Assembly: GCA_035550655.1 (NCBI GenBank)
Contig: DASZOU010000029.1
Coordinates: 1-64,000 of the forward strand
Source of the DNA: DASZTV01 sp035550655
GTDB lineage: Bacteria; Actinomycetota; Actinomycetes; JAFAQI01
Reading direction: 5' to 3'
Length of the DNA stretch: 64,000 nucleotides
Position 1 is the first letter of the stretch. Each line of letters opens with the position of its first letter. The notes beneath the pieces were generated by a model, which worked only from the letters and a program-made list of their open reading frames with translations, was not told where the DNA came from and ran no database searches. Made by a program: the position numbers and the translations under genes. Of this stretch, positions 35,987 through 44,677 are shown in pieces.

Positions 35987-36885
35987 TGGCCCGGCTCGTC
36001 GCGGTCGTCGGGCCGACGGCGACCGGCAAGTCCGCGCTCGGTGTCGCCCTCGCGCAGCACCTCGGCGGTGAGGTGGTCAACGCCGACTCCATGCAGCTGT
36101 ACCGCGGCATGGACATCGGGACGGCAAAGCTCACCGAGGCCGAACGATGCGGGGTTCCGCATCATCTGCTCGACATCTGGCCGGTCACGCAGACCGCCAG
36201 TGTCGCGGACTACCAGGCAAGGGCGAGGGAACGGATCGACGAGCTGATCGGCCGGGGTGTGACCCCCGTCCTGGTCGGCGGCAGCGGCTTGTACGTCCGT
36301 GCCGTCATCGATCCGATCTCCTTCCCGGGCACCGACGCTGCGGTCCGAGCCGAGCTAGAGGCAGAGCTCGCGGCGCAAGGCCCCGCCGCACTGCACGCGC
36401 GGCTCGCGGCATCCGACCCCGCAGCTGCGGCCGCGATCTCCCCAGCGAACGGTCGCAAGATCGTGCGCGCGCTCGAGGTCGTCGCGTTGACCGGAGGGCC
36501 ATTCACTGCCGCGCTTCCGTCGTACGACGAGCAGCTCTACGACGCGGTCCAGATCGGCCTCGATCTCGACACGTCCGTCCTCGACGCCCGCCTCGAGCGA
36601 CGGGTGGACCTGATGCTCGACTCCGGCTTCGAGGACGAGGTGCGCCGACTCGACCGCGATGGGCTGCGCGCCGGCGTCACCGCCTCCCGCGCGCTCGGCT
36701 ACGCCCAGCTGCTCGCGGTCATCGACGGCCGGCTGAGCCTGCCGGCGGCTCGGGCCGACACGGTGCGGGCGACCCGGCGGTTCGTGCGCCGGCAGCGGTC
36801 GTGGTTTCGCCGTGACCCTCGGATCAGCTGGCTGGACGCTGCCACCGATCCGTTGGCACAGGCCCTTCAGATCACAGCGGGCTGA
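35986..36885 (+). CDS. miaA: tRNA dimethylallyltransferase
   Basis: Transfers dimethylallyl to A37 of UNN-reading tRNAs, the substrate for MiaB. It has 299 residues: P-loop GPTATGKSALG, NADSMQLYRGMDIGTAK, VGGSGLYVRA and TVRATRRFVRRQRSWFRRD. It is complete and translationally coupled to miaB by TAATG. Confidence 0.96.
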   Translation: MARLVAVVGPTATGKSALGVALAQHLGGEVVNADSMQLYRGMDIGTAKLTEAERCGVPHHLLDIWPVTQTASVADYQARARERIDELIGRGVTPVLVGGSGLYVRAVIDPISFPGTDAAVRAELEAELAAQGPAALHARLAASDPAAAAAISPANGRKIVRALEVVALTGGPFTAALPSYDEQLYDAVQIGLDLDTSVLDARLERRVDLMLDSGFEDEVRRLDRDGLRAGVTASRALGYAQLLAVIDGRLSLPAARADTVRATRRFVRRQRSWFRRDPRISWLDAATDPLAQALQITAG

Positions 36886-36991
36886 TCAGACCGCGCAATC
36901 AAGATGATCACAACAGGCCATACCGCTAGCCGCTGTCCGGGGCGATATTGAGCCGAGTGCCAAACGCACTTTTCGGACATTTGGAGGGGCC

Positions 36992-37801
36992 ATGCTCTCG
37001 CTCACGGAGGGCGCCCGGGTCGTGCACTTCTTGCCGGACGTCGACCTCACAACCGGCGCGATCACCGGCATGCAGGCATTGATGCGCTGGGAGCACCCGC
37101 AGCGCGGCGTGCTGTGGCCGAACGACTACATGGTCGAGGCCGAGCGCGCCGGCATCGCTCCGGACCTGGGCCGGGAGCTGCTGAACGCTGCTGCTGCCGA
37201 GCTCTCGTCGTGGCGAACCCTGCCCGGTGGCCCTGACAGCAACCGCCAGATGTGGGTGGCGATCACCGCGACCCAGCTGCTCGAGGCCGACTTCGCCGAC
37301 CGCATCGCCTTGCTCATGACCGACTTCGACCTGCTTCCCGGCAGCCTCGGCCTGCTGCTGCCCGGCGCAGCGCTCGCGACCGGCAGCCGGCACGCGCCGG
37401 AGCTGCTTGCCGAGCTGCGCGCCGCGGGAGTGGCGTTGGCCATCGACAACGTGCGCAGCTGGTACGCCAGCCTGGGCCTGCTCGGCGATCTGCCGCTCGA
37501 GGTCGTCATCCTCGATAGAGACTTCGTCCGCGGTGTCGGTGCGGACCTTGACGACGACGGGATCGTCGGCGCGGTGGTCAGGCTCGCTCACGCGCACGGT
37601 CTGCGTGTCGTCGCAGACTCCGTGGAGAGCTGGAGTGAGGGCGCCCGGCTCTGCGAGCTGGGATGTGACCGCGGCCACGGCTACCTGTTCGGCAGCCCCC
37701 AGGACTCCATCGACGCCCGCGTGATGCTCTCCCACGGATCCGGCTGGTGCGCTCCCACCCAGCGCGCCTCGATGGAAACCCGGCAGAACAGCACGGTCTA
37801 G
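36992..37801 (+). CDS. Catalytically degenerate stand-alone EAL-domain protein
   Basis: A single 269-residue EAL domain with the fold-level pattern kept but the c-di-GMP phosphodiesterase residues lost: EAL reads QAL (Gln28), the metal Asn is Ala90, the EITE glutamates are gone (LLLPGAAL), DDFGTG reads DNVRSW (Asp152-Asn153), the KID lysine is Ile173, AEGVE reads ADSVE (Asp209) and QGY reads HGY. The protein is unlikely to hydrolyse c-di-GMP and may be a binding or protein-interaction module. The ribosome binding site TTTGGAGG is strong, so it is expressed as a gene, not a pseudogene. Its position between miaA and dapF appears to be an insertion in the usual order. Confidence 0.85.
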   Translation: MLSLTEGARVVHFLPDVDLTTGAITGMQALMRWEHPQRGVLWPNDYMVEAERAGIAPDLGRELLNAAAAELSSWRTLPGGPDSNRQMWVAITATQLLEADFADRIALLMTDFDLLPGSLGLLLPGAALATGSRHAPELLAELRAAGVALAIDNVRSWYASLGLLGDLPLEVVILDRDFVRGVGADLDDDGIVGAVVRLAHAHGLRVVADSVESWSEGARLCELGCDRGHGYLFGSPQDSIDARVMLSHGSGWCAPTQRASMETRQNSTV

Positions 37802-37806
37802 CGGCC

Positions 37807-37812
37807 TACCCT
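37807..37812 (+). promoter_or_regulatory. -10 element of leaderless dapF
   Basis: TACCCT ends 6 bases before the GTG at 37819, the same element and spacing as at miaB. Confidence 0.55.
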
Positions 37813-37818
37813 TGAGGG

Positions 37819-38598
37819 GTGAGGTTCGTCAAAGGGCACGGCACGGAGAACGACTTCGTGCTGCTCCCGGAACCGCCGCAGGACTTGACGGCGAAGCTGG
37901 TGCGTGCACTCTGCGATCGCCGCGCCGGGATCGGGGCCGATGGCGTGCTCGCGGTACGCCGCGACGACGGCCACTTCTTCATGGACTACCGCAACGCCGA
38001 CGGCTCGGTCGCCGAGATCTGCGGCAACGGGATCCGCGTCTTCGCCCGCTACCTCGTGACTGCGGGCCTGGCCGATCCCGGCTCGCTTGTCGTCGGCACG
38101 CGCGCCGGCGACTGTCGGGTCGAGGTGCCCGGCGACGGTGGCGACATCACGGTCGAGATGGGTGTGCCGGAGCGGATCGCGGATGCGAAGGTGACCGTCG
38201 CCGACCGGTCGTGGCCCGGCTTCGGCTACGCCATCGGCAACCCACACCTCGTCGTTCTCGACCCGGGTGACCTCGCCACGCTCGACCTGTCGGCCGTGCC
38301 GGTCGTGGAGCCCGCGGTGCCCGGCGGCATCAACGTCGAGTTCGTCGAGCGGCTCGGTGCCCGCCACATCCGGATGCGGGTCTTCGAGCGCGGGGTCGGC
38401 GAGACCCGCTCATGCGGCAGCGGCGCATGCATGGCCGCCGTCGCTGCGATGGATGCCGTCTGCCGCCGATCGACGTACGACGTCGATGTTCCCGGCGGGC
38501 GACTCGCCGTCGCGTGGCGCGACGACGACGTCGTGACGCTCGCCGGGCCCGCAATATTGGTTGCGTCGGGGGAGTTCGACCCGTCAGCTTGGACTTGA
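37819..38598 (+). CDS. dapF: Diaminopimelate epimerase
   Basis: Interconverts LL- and meso-diaminopimelate, supplying peptidoglycan and lysine. It has 259 residues with both catalytic cysteines in context: AEICGNGIRVFARY and TRSCGSGACMAA; the N-terminal KGHGTENDFVLL is typical. The hflX ATG shares one base with its stop (TGATG), so the two are coupled. It is the third lysine-pathway gene in the window. Confidence 0.96.
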   Translation: MRFVKGHGTENDFVLLPEPPQDLTAKLVRALCDRRAGIGADGVLAVRRDDGHFFMDYRNADGSVAEICGNGIRVFARYLVTAGLADPGSLVVGTRAGDCRVEVPGDGGDITVEMGVPERIADAKVTVADRSWPGFGYAIGNPHLVVLDPGDLATLDLSAVPVVEPAVPGGINVEFVERLGARHIRMRVFERGVGETRSCGSGACMAAVAAMDAVCRRSTYDVDVPGGRLAVAWRDDDVVTLAGPAILVASGEFDPSAWT

Positions 38599-40001
38599 TG
38601 ACCGCCGACCAGTACGAACCGGACGACTTCACGTCGGACGACCTCGCCGACCTGGAGCTCGAGGAGCGCCGGGCGCTTCGCCGTGTCGCGGGGATCTCCA
38701 CCGAGCTCGCCGACATCACCGAGGTCGAGTACCGCCAGCTGCGCCTGGAACGCGTGGTGCTGATCGGGGTGTGGACGTCGGGGACGCTCGAGGCGGCCGA
38801 GGCGTCGCTGAAGGAGCTAGCCGCGCTGGCGGAGACGGCGGGTTCCGAGGTTCTCGAGGGACTCGTGCAGCGCCGCGCCACGCCCGACGCCGCGACGTAT
38901 ATCGGCTCCGGCAAGGCCAAGGACGTCAGGGACATCGTCGTGGCGACCGGTGCCGACACGTTGATCTGCGACGGTGAGCTGACGCCGGGTCAGCTGCGCA
39001 AGCTCGAGGAGATCGTCAACGTCAAGGTGATCGACCGCACCGCGCTGATCCTCGACATCTTCGCCCAGCACGCGCGCAGCAAAGAGGGCAAGGCGCAGGT
39101 GGAGCTGGCGCAGCTGGAGTACATGCTGCCGAGGCTCCGCGGCTGGGGCGAGTCGCTGTCGCGTCAGGCCGGTGGCCGGGTGGCGGGCGGTGGCGGCATC
39201 GGCACCCGCGGTCCGGGCGAGACGAAGATCGAGACCGACCGCCGCCGGATCCGGGCGCGGACGGCGAAGCTGCGCCGCGAGATCGCCTTGATGAAGACGG
39301 CGCGAACCGTGAAGTCGCAGGAACGGCGCCGGCGTAGCGTGCCGTCGGTGGTGATCGCCGGCTACACCAACGCGGGCAAGTCGTCGTTGCTCAATGCGCT
39401 CACCGGCGCCGGCGTGCTCGTCGACAACGCGCTGTTCGCCACGCTGGACCCGACCGTGCGCCGCGCGCACACCCCCGACGGCCGGGAGTTCACCCTCGCC
39501 GACACCGTCGGGTTCGTGCGTCACCTGCCGCACCAGCTGGTGGAGGCGTTCCGCTCCACGCTGGAGGAGGTCGCGGAGGCCGATCTGATCGTGCATGTCG
39601 TCGACGGCTCCGAGGCCGATCCGGCGTCGCAGCTGCGCGCCGTCCGCGAGGTCTTCGGCGAGGTGGGCGCACTTGAGGTCCCGGAGCTCGTCGTGATCAA
39701 CAAAGCGGATGTCGCGGATCCCGCCGTGCTCGAGCGGCTGCGGCGCGATGAACCCGGCGCGTGCGTCACGTCGGTACGTACCGGCGACGGCCTGCCGGAG
39801 CTGGTGGCGCGGGTCGCGGAGCTGATCCCGCACCCCGAGATCCCGGTCGAGGTGTTGGTGCCGTTCACCGCCGGTGATGTCGTCTCACGCATCCACCGCT
39901 ACGGCGAGGTGGAAGCGATCTCGCACACCGCGGAGGGGACCAGGATGTCGGCCCGACTACCGGCCTGGCTGGCCGGCGAGCTCGCGCCGTACGCCGTCTG
40001 A
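38598..40001 (+). CDS. hflX: GTPase HflX
   Basis: Ribosome-associated GTPase that splits stalled or stressed ribosomes. It has 467 residues: N-terminal HflX domain (GTLEAAEASLKELAALAETAG; YIGSGKAKDV), the Gly-rich linker AGGRVAGGGGIGTRGPGETKIETDRR, then the G domain with GYTNAGKSSLLNAL, DTVGFVRHLPHQLVEAFRSTLEE and NKAD. ATG 38598 is coupled to dapF through TGATG; the longer frame into dapF was rejected. It converges on lexA. Confidence 0.95.
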   Translation: MTADQYEPDDFTSDDLADLELEERRALRRVAGISTELADITEVEYRQLRLERVVLIGVWTSGTLEAAEASLKELAALAETAGSEVLEGLVQRRATPDAATYIGSGKAKDVRDIVVATGADTLICDGELTPGQLRKLEEIVNVKVIDRTALILDIFAQHARSKEGKAQVELAQLEYMLPRLRGWGESLSRQAGGRVAGGGGIGTRGPGETKIETDRRRIRARTAKLRREIALMKTARTVKSQERRRRSVPSVVIAGYTNAGKSSLLNALTGAGVLVDNALFATLDPTVRRAHTPDGREFTLADTVGFVRHLPHQLVEAFRSTLEEVAEADLIVHVVDGSEADPASQLRAVREVFGEVGALEVPELVVINKADVADPAVLERLRRDEPGACVTSVRTGDGLPELVARVAELIPHPEIPVEVLVPFTAGDVVSRIHRYGEVEAISHTAEGTRMSARLPAWLAGELAPYAV

Positions 40002-40015
40002 CGCGGCCTCGCTGC

Positions 40016-40723
40016 TCAGATCCGCCGCAGGACGGCCGTGACGCGCCCGAGGATCGTGGCGTGCTCACCGTCGATCGGTGAGTAGTTCTCGTTGGCGGGC
40101 AGCAGCCACACGTGGCCGTCCTTGCGCGAGAACGTCTTCACCGTCGCCTCGTCGTCGAGCAGCGCCGCGACGATCTCGCCCGGCTCGGCGGCCTGGGTGC
40201 GGCGCACGACGACCCAGTCGCCGTCGGTGATGGCGGCTTCGATCATCGAGTCGCCCTTCACCTGCAGCAAGAACAGCTGGCCGTCGCCGACGAGCTGGCG
40301 GGGGAGTGGGAAGACGTCCTCGACGATCTCCTCGGCGAGGATCGGGCCGCCCGCGGCGATCCGGCCGACCACCGGCACGTAGGTCGGGGTCGGCCGGTCG
40401 TCGCCCTCGCCGGTGATGTCATCAGGGGAGGCCGGCACCTTGACCTCGACGGCGCGTGGCCGGTTCGGGTCGCGGCGCAGGAAGCCCTTGCGCTCCAGCG
40501 TGGCGAGCTGGTGGGCGACGCTTGAAGTGCTGGTCAGGCCCACCGCCTCGCCGATCTCGCGCATGGAGGGCGGGTAGCCGCGTCGCTCGACCGAGTCGCG
40601 GATCACCTCGAGCACCCGGTGCTGGCGCGGCGTCAGGCCGCTCGCGTCCGGCGGGCCGTCGGGGATCTCACGGACGTTGCTTTCCGCTTTGTCCGCTTTA
40701 TCCGGTTTCGCTGCCTTGGCCAT
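40016..40723 (-). CDS. lexA: LexA repressor
   Basis: SOS repressor and self-cleaving S24 peptidase. It has 235 residues: N-terminal winged HTH (GLTPRQHRVLEVIRDSVERRGYPPSMREIGEAVGLTSTSSVAHQL), the cleavage site Ala124-Gly125 in GRIAAGGP, catalytic Ser159 (GDSM) and Lys196 (ATVKTF). The Lys/Ala-rich N-terminal extension is typical of actinobacteria. It is divergent from the LysM gene, has a LexA box over its own -35 and looks leaderless. Confidence 0.97.
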   Translation of the reverse strand: MAKAAKPDKADKAESNVREIPDGPPDASGLTPRQHRVLEVIRDSVERRGYPPSMREIGEAVGLTSTSSVAHQLATLERKGFLRRDPNRPRAVEVKVPASPDDITGEGDDRPTPTYVPVVGRIAAGGPILAEEIVEDVFPLPRQLVGDGQLFLLQVKGDSMIEAAITDGDWVVVRRTQAAEPGEIVAALLDDEATVKTFSRKDGHVWLLPANENYSPIDGEHATILGRVTAVLRRI

Positions 40724-40730
40724 GAGGGGA

Positions 40731-40759
40731 ACCGTAGCGACGAAACCGGATTAGTTCAA
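40731..40759 (-). promoter_or_regulatory. lexA promoter with overlapping SOS box
   Basis: On the minus strand, TTGAAC (40754-40759), a 17-base spacer and TACGGT (40731-40736) lie 7 bases before the ATG. The -35 overlaps the LexA box, giving autorepression and a leaderless transcript. Confidence 0.65.
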
Positions 40760-40771
40760 ACATCTGTTCGA
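40756..40771. promoter_or_regulatory. LexA/SOS box at the lexA promoter
   Basis: TCAAACATCTGTTCGA matches TCGAAC-N4-GTTCGA at 11 of 12 specified bases. Confidence 0.85.
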
Positions 40772-40779
40772 ACGTGTCG

Positions 40780-40808
40780 TGGATTTTGTCGTTGCGCCCT
40801 GGTACAAC
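40780..40808 (+). promoter_or_regulatory. Putative promoter of the LysM gene
   Basis: TGGATT (40780-40785), a 17-base spacer and TACAAC (40803-40808) give a weak sigma70 promoter. Its start near 40815 places the second SOS box just downstream, where LexA would act as a block. Confidence 0.4.
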
Positions 40809-40824
40809 TCGTACATGCGTTCGA

Positions 40825-40840
40825 TCGAACACGTTTTCGA
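40825..40840. promoter_or_regulatory. Second LexA/SOS box, upstream of the LysM gene
   Basis: TCGAACACGTTTTCGA matches the SOS palindrome at 11 of 12 specified bases. It is 54 bases from the first box and ends 19 bases before the favoured ATG. Confidence 0.8.
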
Positions 40841-40859
40841 GAGCGAAGGGAACCGTTCG

Positions 40860-41171
40860 ATGTCTTCCCCAGGACACAGCTCCCCACTTCGGCTCACGCG
40901 CCGCGGCCGGATCGTGCTCACGCTCGCGATGATGGTCGGCATCTTGGTCGCCGGCTTCACGCTCGGCCGGTCCAGCCAGGCGGCGGCGCGGAGCCATCTG
41001 CCCCGCCACACGGTCACGGTTCAGGCCGGCGACACGCTGTGGTCGGTGGCCGAGCGCGTTGCGCCGCACGCCGACACGCGGGACGTCGTGGCACAAATCC
41101 AGACGCTGAACCGGCTTTCCGGCGCGGTTGTCGTGCCCGGTGAGCGGCTGGTTGTCCCGACCGCCGGTTGA
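40860..41171 (+). CDS. SOS-linked LysM peptidoglycan-binding membrane protein (ChiZ/DivS-like position)
   Basis: Short protein (103 residues) with one N-terminal membrane helix (IVLTLAMMVGILVAGFTLG) and a C-terminal LysM domain (HTVTVQAGDTLWSVAERVAP ... LVVPT). Genes divergent from lexA with this layout in mycobacteria (ChiZ, Rv2719c) and corynebacteria (DivS) are SOS-induced division suppressors. Function here is inferred from position, LysM and the SOS box. ATG 40860 has GAAGGG upstream; ATG 40815 (118 residues), 6 bases after TACAAC, is the leaderless alternative. Confidence 0.8.
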   Translation: MSSPGHSSPLRLTRRGRIVLTLAMMVGILVAGFTLGRSSQAAARSHLPRHTVTVQAGDTLWSVAERVAPHADTRDVVAQIQTLNRLSGAVVVPGERLVVPTAG

Positions 41172-41241
41172 GGGCTGCGACACGCCAGGAAGATCCGCGC
41201 CGAAGATGCTTGCGCACGCGGGCGCGGAGCCGTACGTTCTG

Positions 41242-41288
41242 CCCCTACATCTTGTGTTACACGGATGTGATTTACCCACAAATTGTGG
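41242..41288. promoter_or_regulatory. Candidate tandem NrdR boxes before nrdR-nrdJ
   Basis: CCCCTACATCTTGTGT (41242-41257) matches the NrdR box ACACWATATNTWGTGT well. A second, weaker site, TACCCACAAATTGTGG (41273-41288), starts 31 bases later, the spacing typical of paired NrdR boxes. The second site also contains the near-palindrome CCACAAATTGTGG and a DnaA-box-like TTACCCACA. Confidence 0.5.
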
Positions 41289-41335
41289 AACACCGCTTCC
41301 ACAGCCTGTGTACGGAGTTCGGGAGGTGAGCCGCG

Positions 41336-41821
41336 GTGCACTGCCCGTTCTGCCGCCACCCCGACTCCCGTGTCGTGGACTCCCGCGAGGCCGATGACGG
41401 CGCTGCGATCCGCCGTCGCCGGGCCTGCCCGGAGTGCGGCCGGCGCTTCACCACGGTCGAGACGGCCAGCCTGCAGGTCGTGAAGCGGTCCGGCACGACG
41501 GAGCCGTTCTCCCGCCAGAAGGTCGTCGACGGGGTGCGCAAGGCGTTCTCCGGTCGCCCGGTCGACGAGGACGCGCTGGCCCGGCTCGCCCAGCAGGTCG
41601 AGGAGACCGTCCGCGCGCTGGGCGCCGAGGTTCCCGCCCACGAGATCGGGCTGGCGATCCTCGAGCCGCTCCGCGAGCTCGACGAGGTCGCCTACATCCG
41701 CTTCGCGAGCGTCTACCGCAACTTCACCTCACTCGACGACTTCGTGATCGAGGTCGCCGCGATGAGGGCATCACAGAGCGCCGATCCGGGAGCAATTCCC
41801 GCGGCTGAAGCGTTGAACTGA
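41336..41821 (+). CDS. nrdR: Transcriptional repressor NrdR
   Basis: ATP/dATP-sensing zinc-ribbon repressor of ribonucleotide reductase genes. It has 161 residues: zinc ribbon with Cys3, Cys6, Cys31 and Cys34 (HCPFC ... CPEC), RRRRACPECGRRFTT, then the ATP-cone domain (LQVVKRSGTTEPFSRQKVVDGVRKAF). The GTG start has GGGAGG about 8 bases upstream. It precedes nrdJ by 22 bases, the usual actinobacterial nrdR-nrdJ operon. Confidence 0.95.
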   Translation: MHCPFCRHPDSRVVDSREADDGAAIRRRRACPECGRRFTTVETASLQVVKRSGTTEPFSRQKVVDGVRKAFSGRPVDEDALARLAQQVEETVRALGAEVPAHEIGLAILEPLRELDEVAYIRFASVYRNFTSLDDFVIEVAAMRASQSADPGAIPAAEALN

Positions 41822-41843
41822 ATACGGACACGAGGGGATATAC

Positions 41844-44657
41844 ATGACCGAGACGACGACGGGCCGCGCAGGGTCTCAATCAGCAGAGGGACAGCGCGGA
41901 GCGCAGCGGGTTCGCAAGCTGCGGATCGAGCGCGTCTACACGCGTCCGGGCGTGCACCCGTACGACGAGCTGACGTGGGAGCGGCGCGACGTCGTCATGA
42001 CCAACTGGCGTGACGGATCGGTCAACTTCGAGCAGCGCGGCGTGGAGTTTCCGGACTCCTGGTCGGTCAACGCGGCCAACATCGTCACGACGAAGTACTT
42101 CCGCGGTGCGGTCGGCTCCCCGGAGCGCGAGTCGAGCCTGCGCCAGCTCATCGACCGGGTGGTGTCGACGTACCGGCGGGCCGGCGAGGACTTCGGCTAC
42201 TTCGCGACCCCCGAGGACGCGGAGATCTTCGACCACGAGCTGACCCACATGCTCGTCAACCAGATCTTCAGCTTCAACTCCCCGGTCTGGTTCAACGTCG
42301 GCACCTCGGCCCCGCAGCAGGTCTCGGCGTGCTTCATCCTCGCCGTCGACGACACGATGGACTCGATCCTCAACTGGTACCGGGAAGAGGGCCTGATCTT
42401 CAAGGGCGGCTCGGGTGCGGGCCTGAACCTGTCGCGGATCCGCTCGAGCAAGGAGCTGCTGTCCTCCGGCGGCACCGCGAGCGGTCCGGTCAGCTTCATG
42501 CGTGGCGCCGACGCCTCGGCCGGCACCATCAAGTCGGGCGGCGCGACCCGGCGCGCCGCGAAGATGGTGATCCTCGACGTCGACCACCCGGACATCGAGG
42601 AGTTCATCGAGACCAAGGCGCGTGAAGAGGACAAGATCCGGGCGTTGCGTGACGCCGGCTTCGACATGGATCTGGGCGGCAAGGACATCGTGTCCGTGCA
42701 GTACCAGAACGCCAACAACTCGGTCCGGGTCAACGACGAGTTCATGCGCGCGTTCGAGGAGGGTCGCGAGTTCGGGCTGAAGGCGCGCCACACCGGCGAG
42801 GTCGTCGAGACGGTGGACGCGAAGGGTCTGTTCACCCGGATCGCCGAGGCGGCGTGGGCGTGCGCGGATCCCGGCATCCAGTACGACGACACGATCAACG
42901 ACTGGCACACCACGCCGGAGACCGGCCGGATCACCGCGTCGAACCCGTGCTCGGAGTACATGCACCTGGACAACTCCAGCTGCAACCTGGCCAGCCTGAA
43001 CCTGCTGAAGTTCCTGGGCGACGACGACACCTTCGACGCGGAGAAGTTCGCCAAGGCCGTCGAGCTGATCATCACCGCGATGGACATCTCGATCTGCTTC
43101 GCGGACTTCCCGACGCCCGCCATCGGTGACACGACGCGCGCCTACCGCCAGCTCGGCATCGGCTACGCCAACCTCGGCGCGCTGCTGATGGCGACCGGGC
43201 ACGCCTACGACTCCGAGGGCGGTCGCTCGCTCGCAGCAGCCATCACGTCACTGATGACCGGGACGGCGTACAAGCGCTCGGCGGAGCTCGCCGGCGTGGT
43301 CGGGCCGTACGACGGCTACGCCCGCAACGCCGAGGGCCACAAGCGCGTGATGCGCAAGCACGCCGCGGCCAACGACGCGGTGCGTCCGGTCGACGCCGAT
43401 GCCGCCCGCGTGCTGCACGCGGCGACGAAGGCGTGGGCGGAGTGCCTGTCGATCGGTGAGAAGAACGGGTGGCGCAACGCGCAGGCATCGGTGCTGGCTC
43501 CGACCGGCACGATCGGCCTGATGATGGACTGCGACACCACGGGCATCGAGCCGGACCTGGCGCTCGTGAAGTTCAAGAAGCTCGTGGGCGGCGGATCGAT
43601 GCAGATCGTCAACCAGACGATCCCGCGCGCGCTGACCAAGCTCGGCTACCAGAACGAGCAGGCCGAGGCGATCATCGAGCACATCTCCGAGCACGGCAAT
43701 GTGATCGATGCGCCCGGGCTCAAGCCGGAGCACTACGAGGTGTTCGACTGCGCCATGGGCGAGCGGTCGATCTCGGCGATGGGACACGTGCGGATGATGG
43801 CCGCGACCCAGCCGTTCATCTCCGGTGCGATCTCCAAGACGGTCAACATGCCGGAGAGCGCGACGGTCGAGGAAGTCGCGGACATCTACTACCAGGGCTG
43901 GAAGCTCGGCCTGAAGGCGCTGGCGATCTACCGCGACAACTGCAAGGTCGGCCAGCCGCTGAGCGACGCGAAGGCGAAGTCGGCCGATGCGCCGGCTGAG
44001 GTCGCCGAGCCGCGGCTGGTCCGCAAGCGGCTGCCGCGGCAGCGCCCGAGCCAGACCGTGTCGTTCTCGGTCGGCGGCGCAGAGGGCTACATGACCGCCG
44101 GCTCCTACCCGGATGACGGTCTCGGTGAGGTGTTCCTCAAGCTCGGCAAGCAGGGTTCGACGCTCGCCGGTGTGATGGACGCGTTCTCGATCGCGATCTC
44201 GATCGCGCTGCAGTACGGCGTTCCGCTGGAGACCTATGTCCAGAAGTTCACCAACATGCGCTTCGAGCCGGCCGGAATGACCGACGACCCGGACATTCGC
44301 ATGGCGCAGTCGGTGATGGACTACATCTTCCGGCGGCTCGCGCTGGACTACCTGCCGTACGAGACCCGCTCCGAGCTCGGCATCTTCACCGCCGAGGAGC
44401 GCGCCGCGACGGTGGCAGCGACGTCGTACGGCGCGGCGACCGCGCCCGTGGTCGACGGCGAGGACGACGTCGAGGTCGAGCTGGAGTCGATGCGCGAGTC
44501 GGTGCCGGTCGAGGTTCGCTCCTCGATGGAGCTCGTCGAGGCCATGCAAGGCGCCTCAGCCGACGCCCCGCTGTGCATGTCCTGCGGCGTGAAGATGAAG
44601 CGCGCAGGGAGCTGCTACGTCTGCGAGTCCTGCGGGTCGACGTCCGGCTGTAGCTGA
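41844..44657 (+). CDS. nrdJ: Adenosylcobalamin-dependent (class II) ribonucleotide reductase
   Basis: Reduces ribonucleotides to deoxyribonucleotides with adenosylcobalamin as radical source. It has 937 residues: active-site region NPCSEYMHLDNSSCNLASLNL (the Cys pair and catalytic loop), SFNSPVWFNVG early, APTGTIGLMMDCDTTGIEPD, and a C-terminal Cys-rich tail (CMSCGVKMKRAGSCYVCESC) that shuttles electrons. The ribosome binding site GAGGGG precedes the ATG. Its control by NrdR is suggested by the boxes upstream; no B12 riboswitch is obvious in the short upstream gap. Confidence 0.95.
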   Translation: MTETTTGRAGSQSAEGQRGAQRVRKLRIERVYTRPGVHPYDELTWERRDVVMTNWRDGSVNFEQRGVEFPDSWSVNAANIVTTKYFRGAVGSPERESSLRQLIDRVVSTYRRAGEDFGYFATPEDAEIFDHELTHMLVNQIFSFNSPVWFNVGTSAPQQVSACFILAVDDTMDSILNWYREEGLIFKGGSGAGLNLSRIRSSKELLSSGGTASGPVSFMRGADASAGTIKSGGATRRAAKMVILDVDHPDIEEFIETKAREEDKIRALRDAGFDMDLGGKDIVSVQYQNANNSVRVNDEFMRAFEEGREFGLKARHTGEVVETVDAKGLFTRIAEAAWACADPGIQYDDTINDWHTTPETGRITASNPCSEYMHLDNSSCNLASLNLLKFLGDDDTFDAEKFAKAVELIITAMDISICFADFPTPAIGDTTRAYRQLGIGYANLGALLMATGHAYDSEGGRSLAAAITSLMTGTAYKRSAELAGVVGPYDGYARNAEGHKRVMRKHAAANDAVRPVDADAARVLHAATKAWAECLSIGEKNGWRNAQASVLAPTGTIGLMMDCDTTGIEPDLALVKFKKLVGGGSMQIVNQTIPRALTKLGYQNEQAEAIIEHISEHGNVIDAPGLKPEHYEVFDCAMGERSISAMGHVRMMAATQPFISGAISKTVNMPESATVEEVADIYYQGWKLGLKALAIYRDNCKVGQPLSDAKAKSADAPAEVAEPRLVRKRLPRQRPSQTVSFSVGGAEGYMTAGSYPDDGLGEVFLKLGKQGSTLAGVMDAFSIAISIALQYGVPLETYVQKFTNMRFEPAGMTDDPDIRMAQSVMDYIFRRLALDYLPYETRSELGIFTAEERAATVAATSYGAATAPVVDGEDDVEVELESMRESVPVEVRSSMELVEAMQGASADAPLCMSCGVKMKRAGSCYVCESCGSTSGCS

Positions 44658-44677
44658 CAGCCCCAGCATGCGGTGAT

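Noticed and set aside
36992..37801. A pseudogene of an EAL phosphodiesterase
   Set aside because: It has an intact frame, a strong ribosome binding site and good codon use, so only the catalytic residues are lost.
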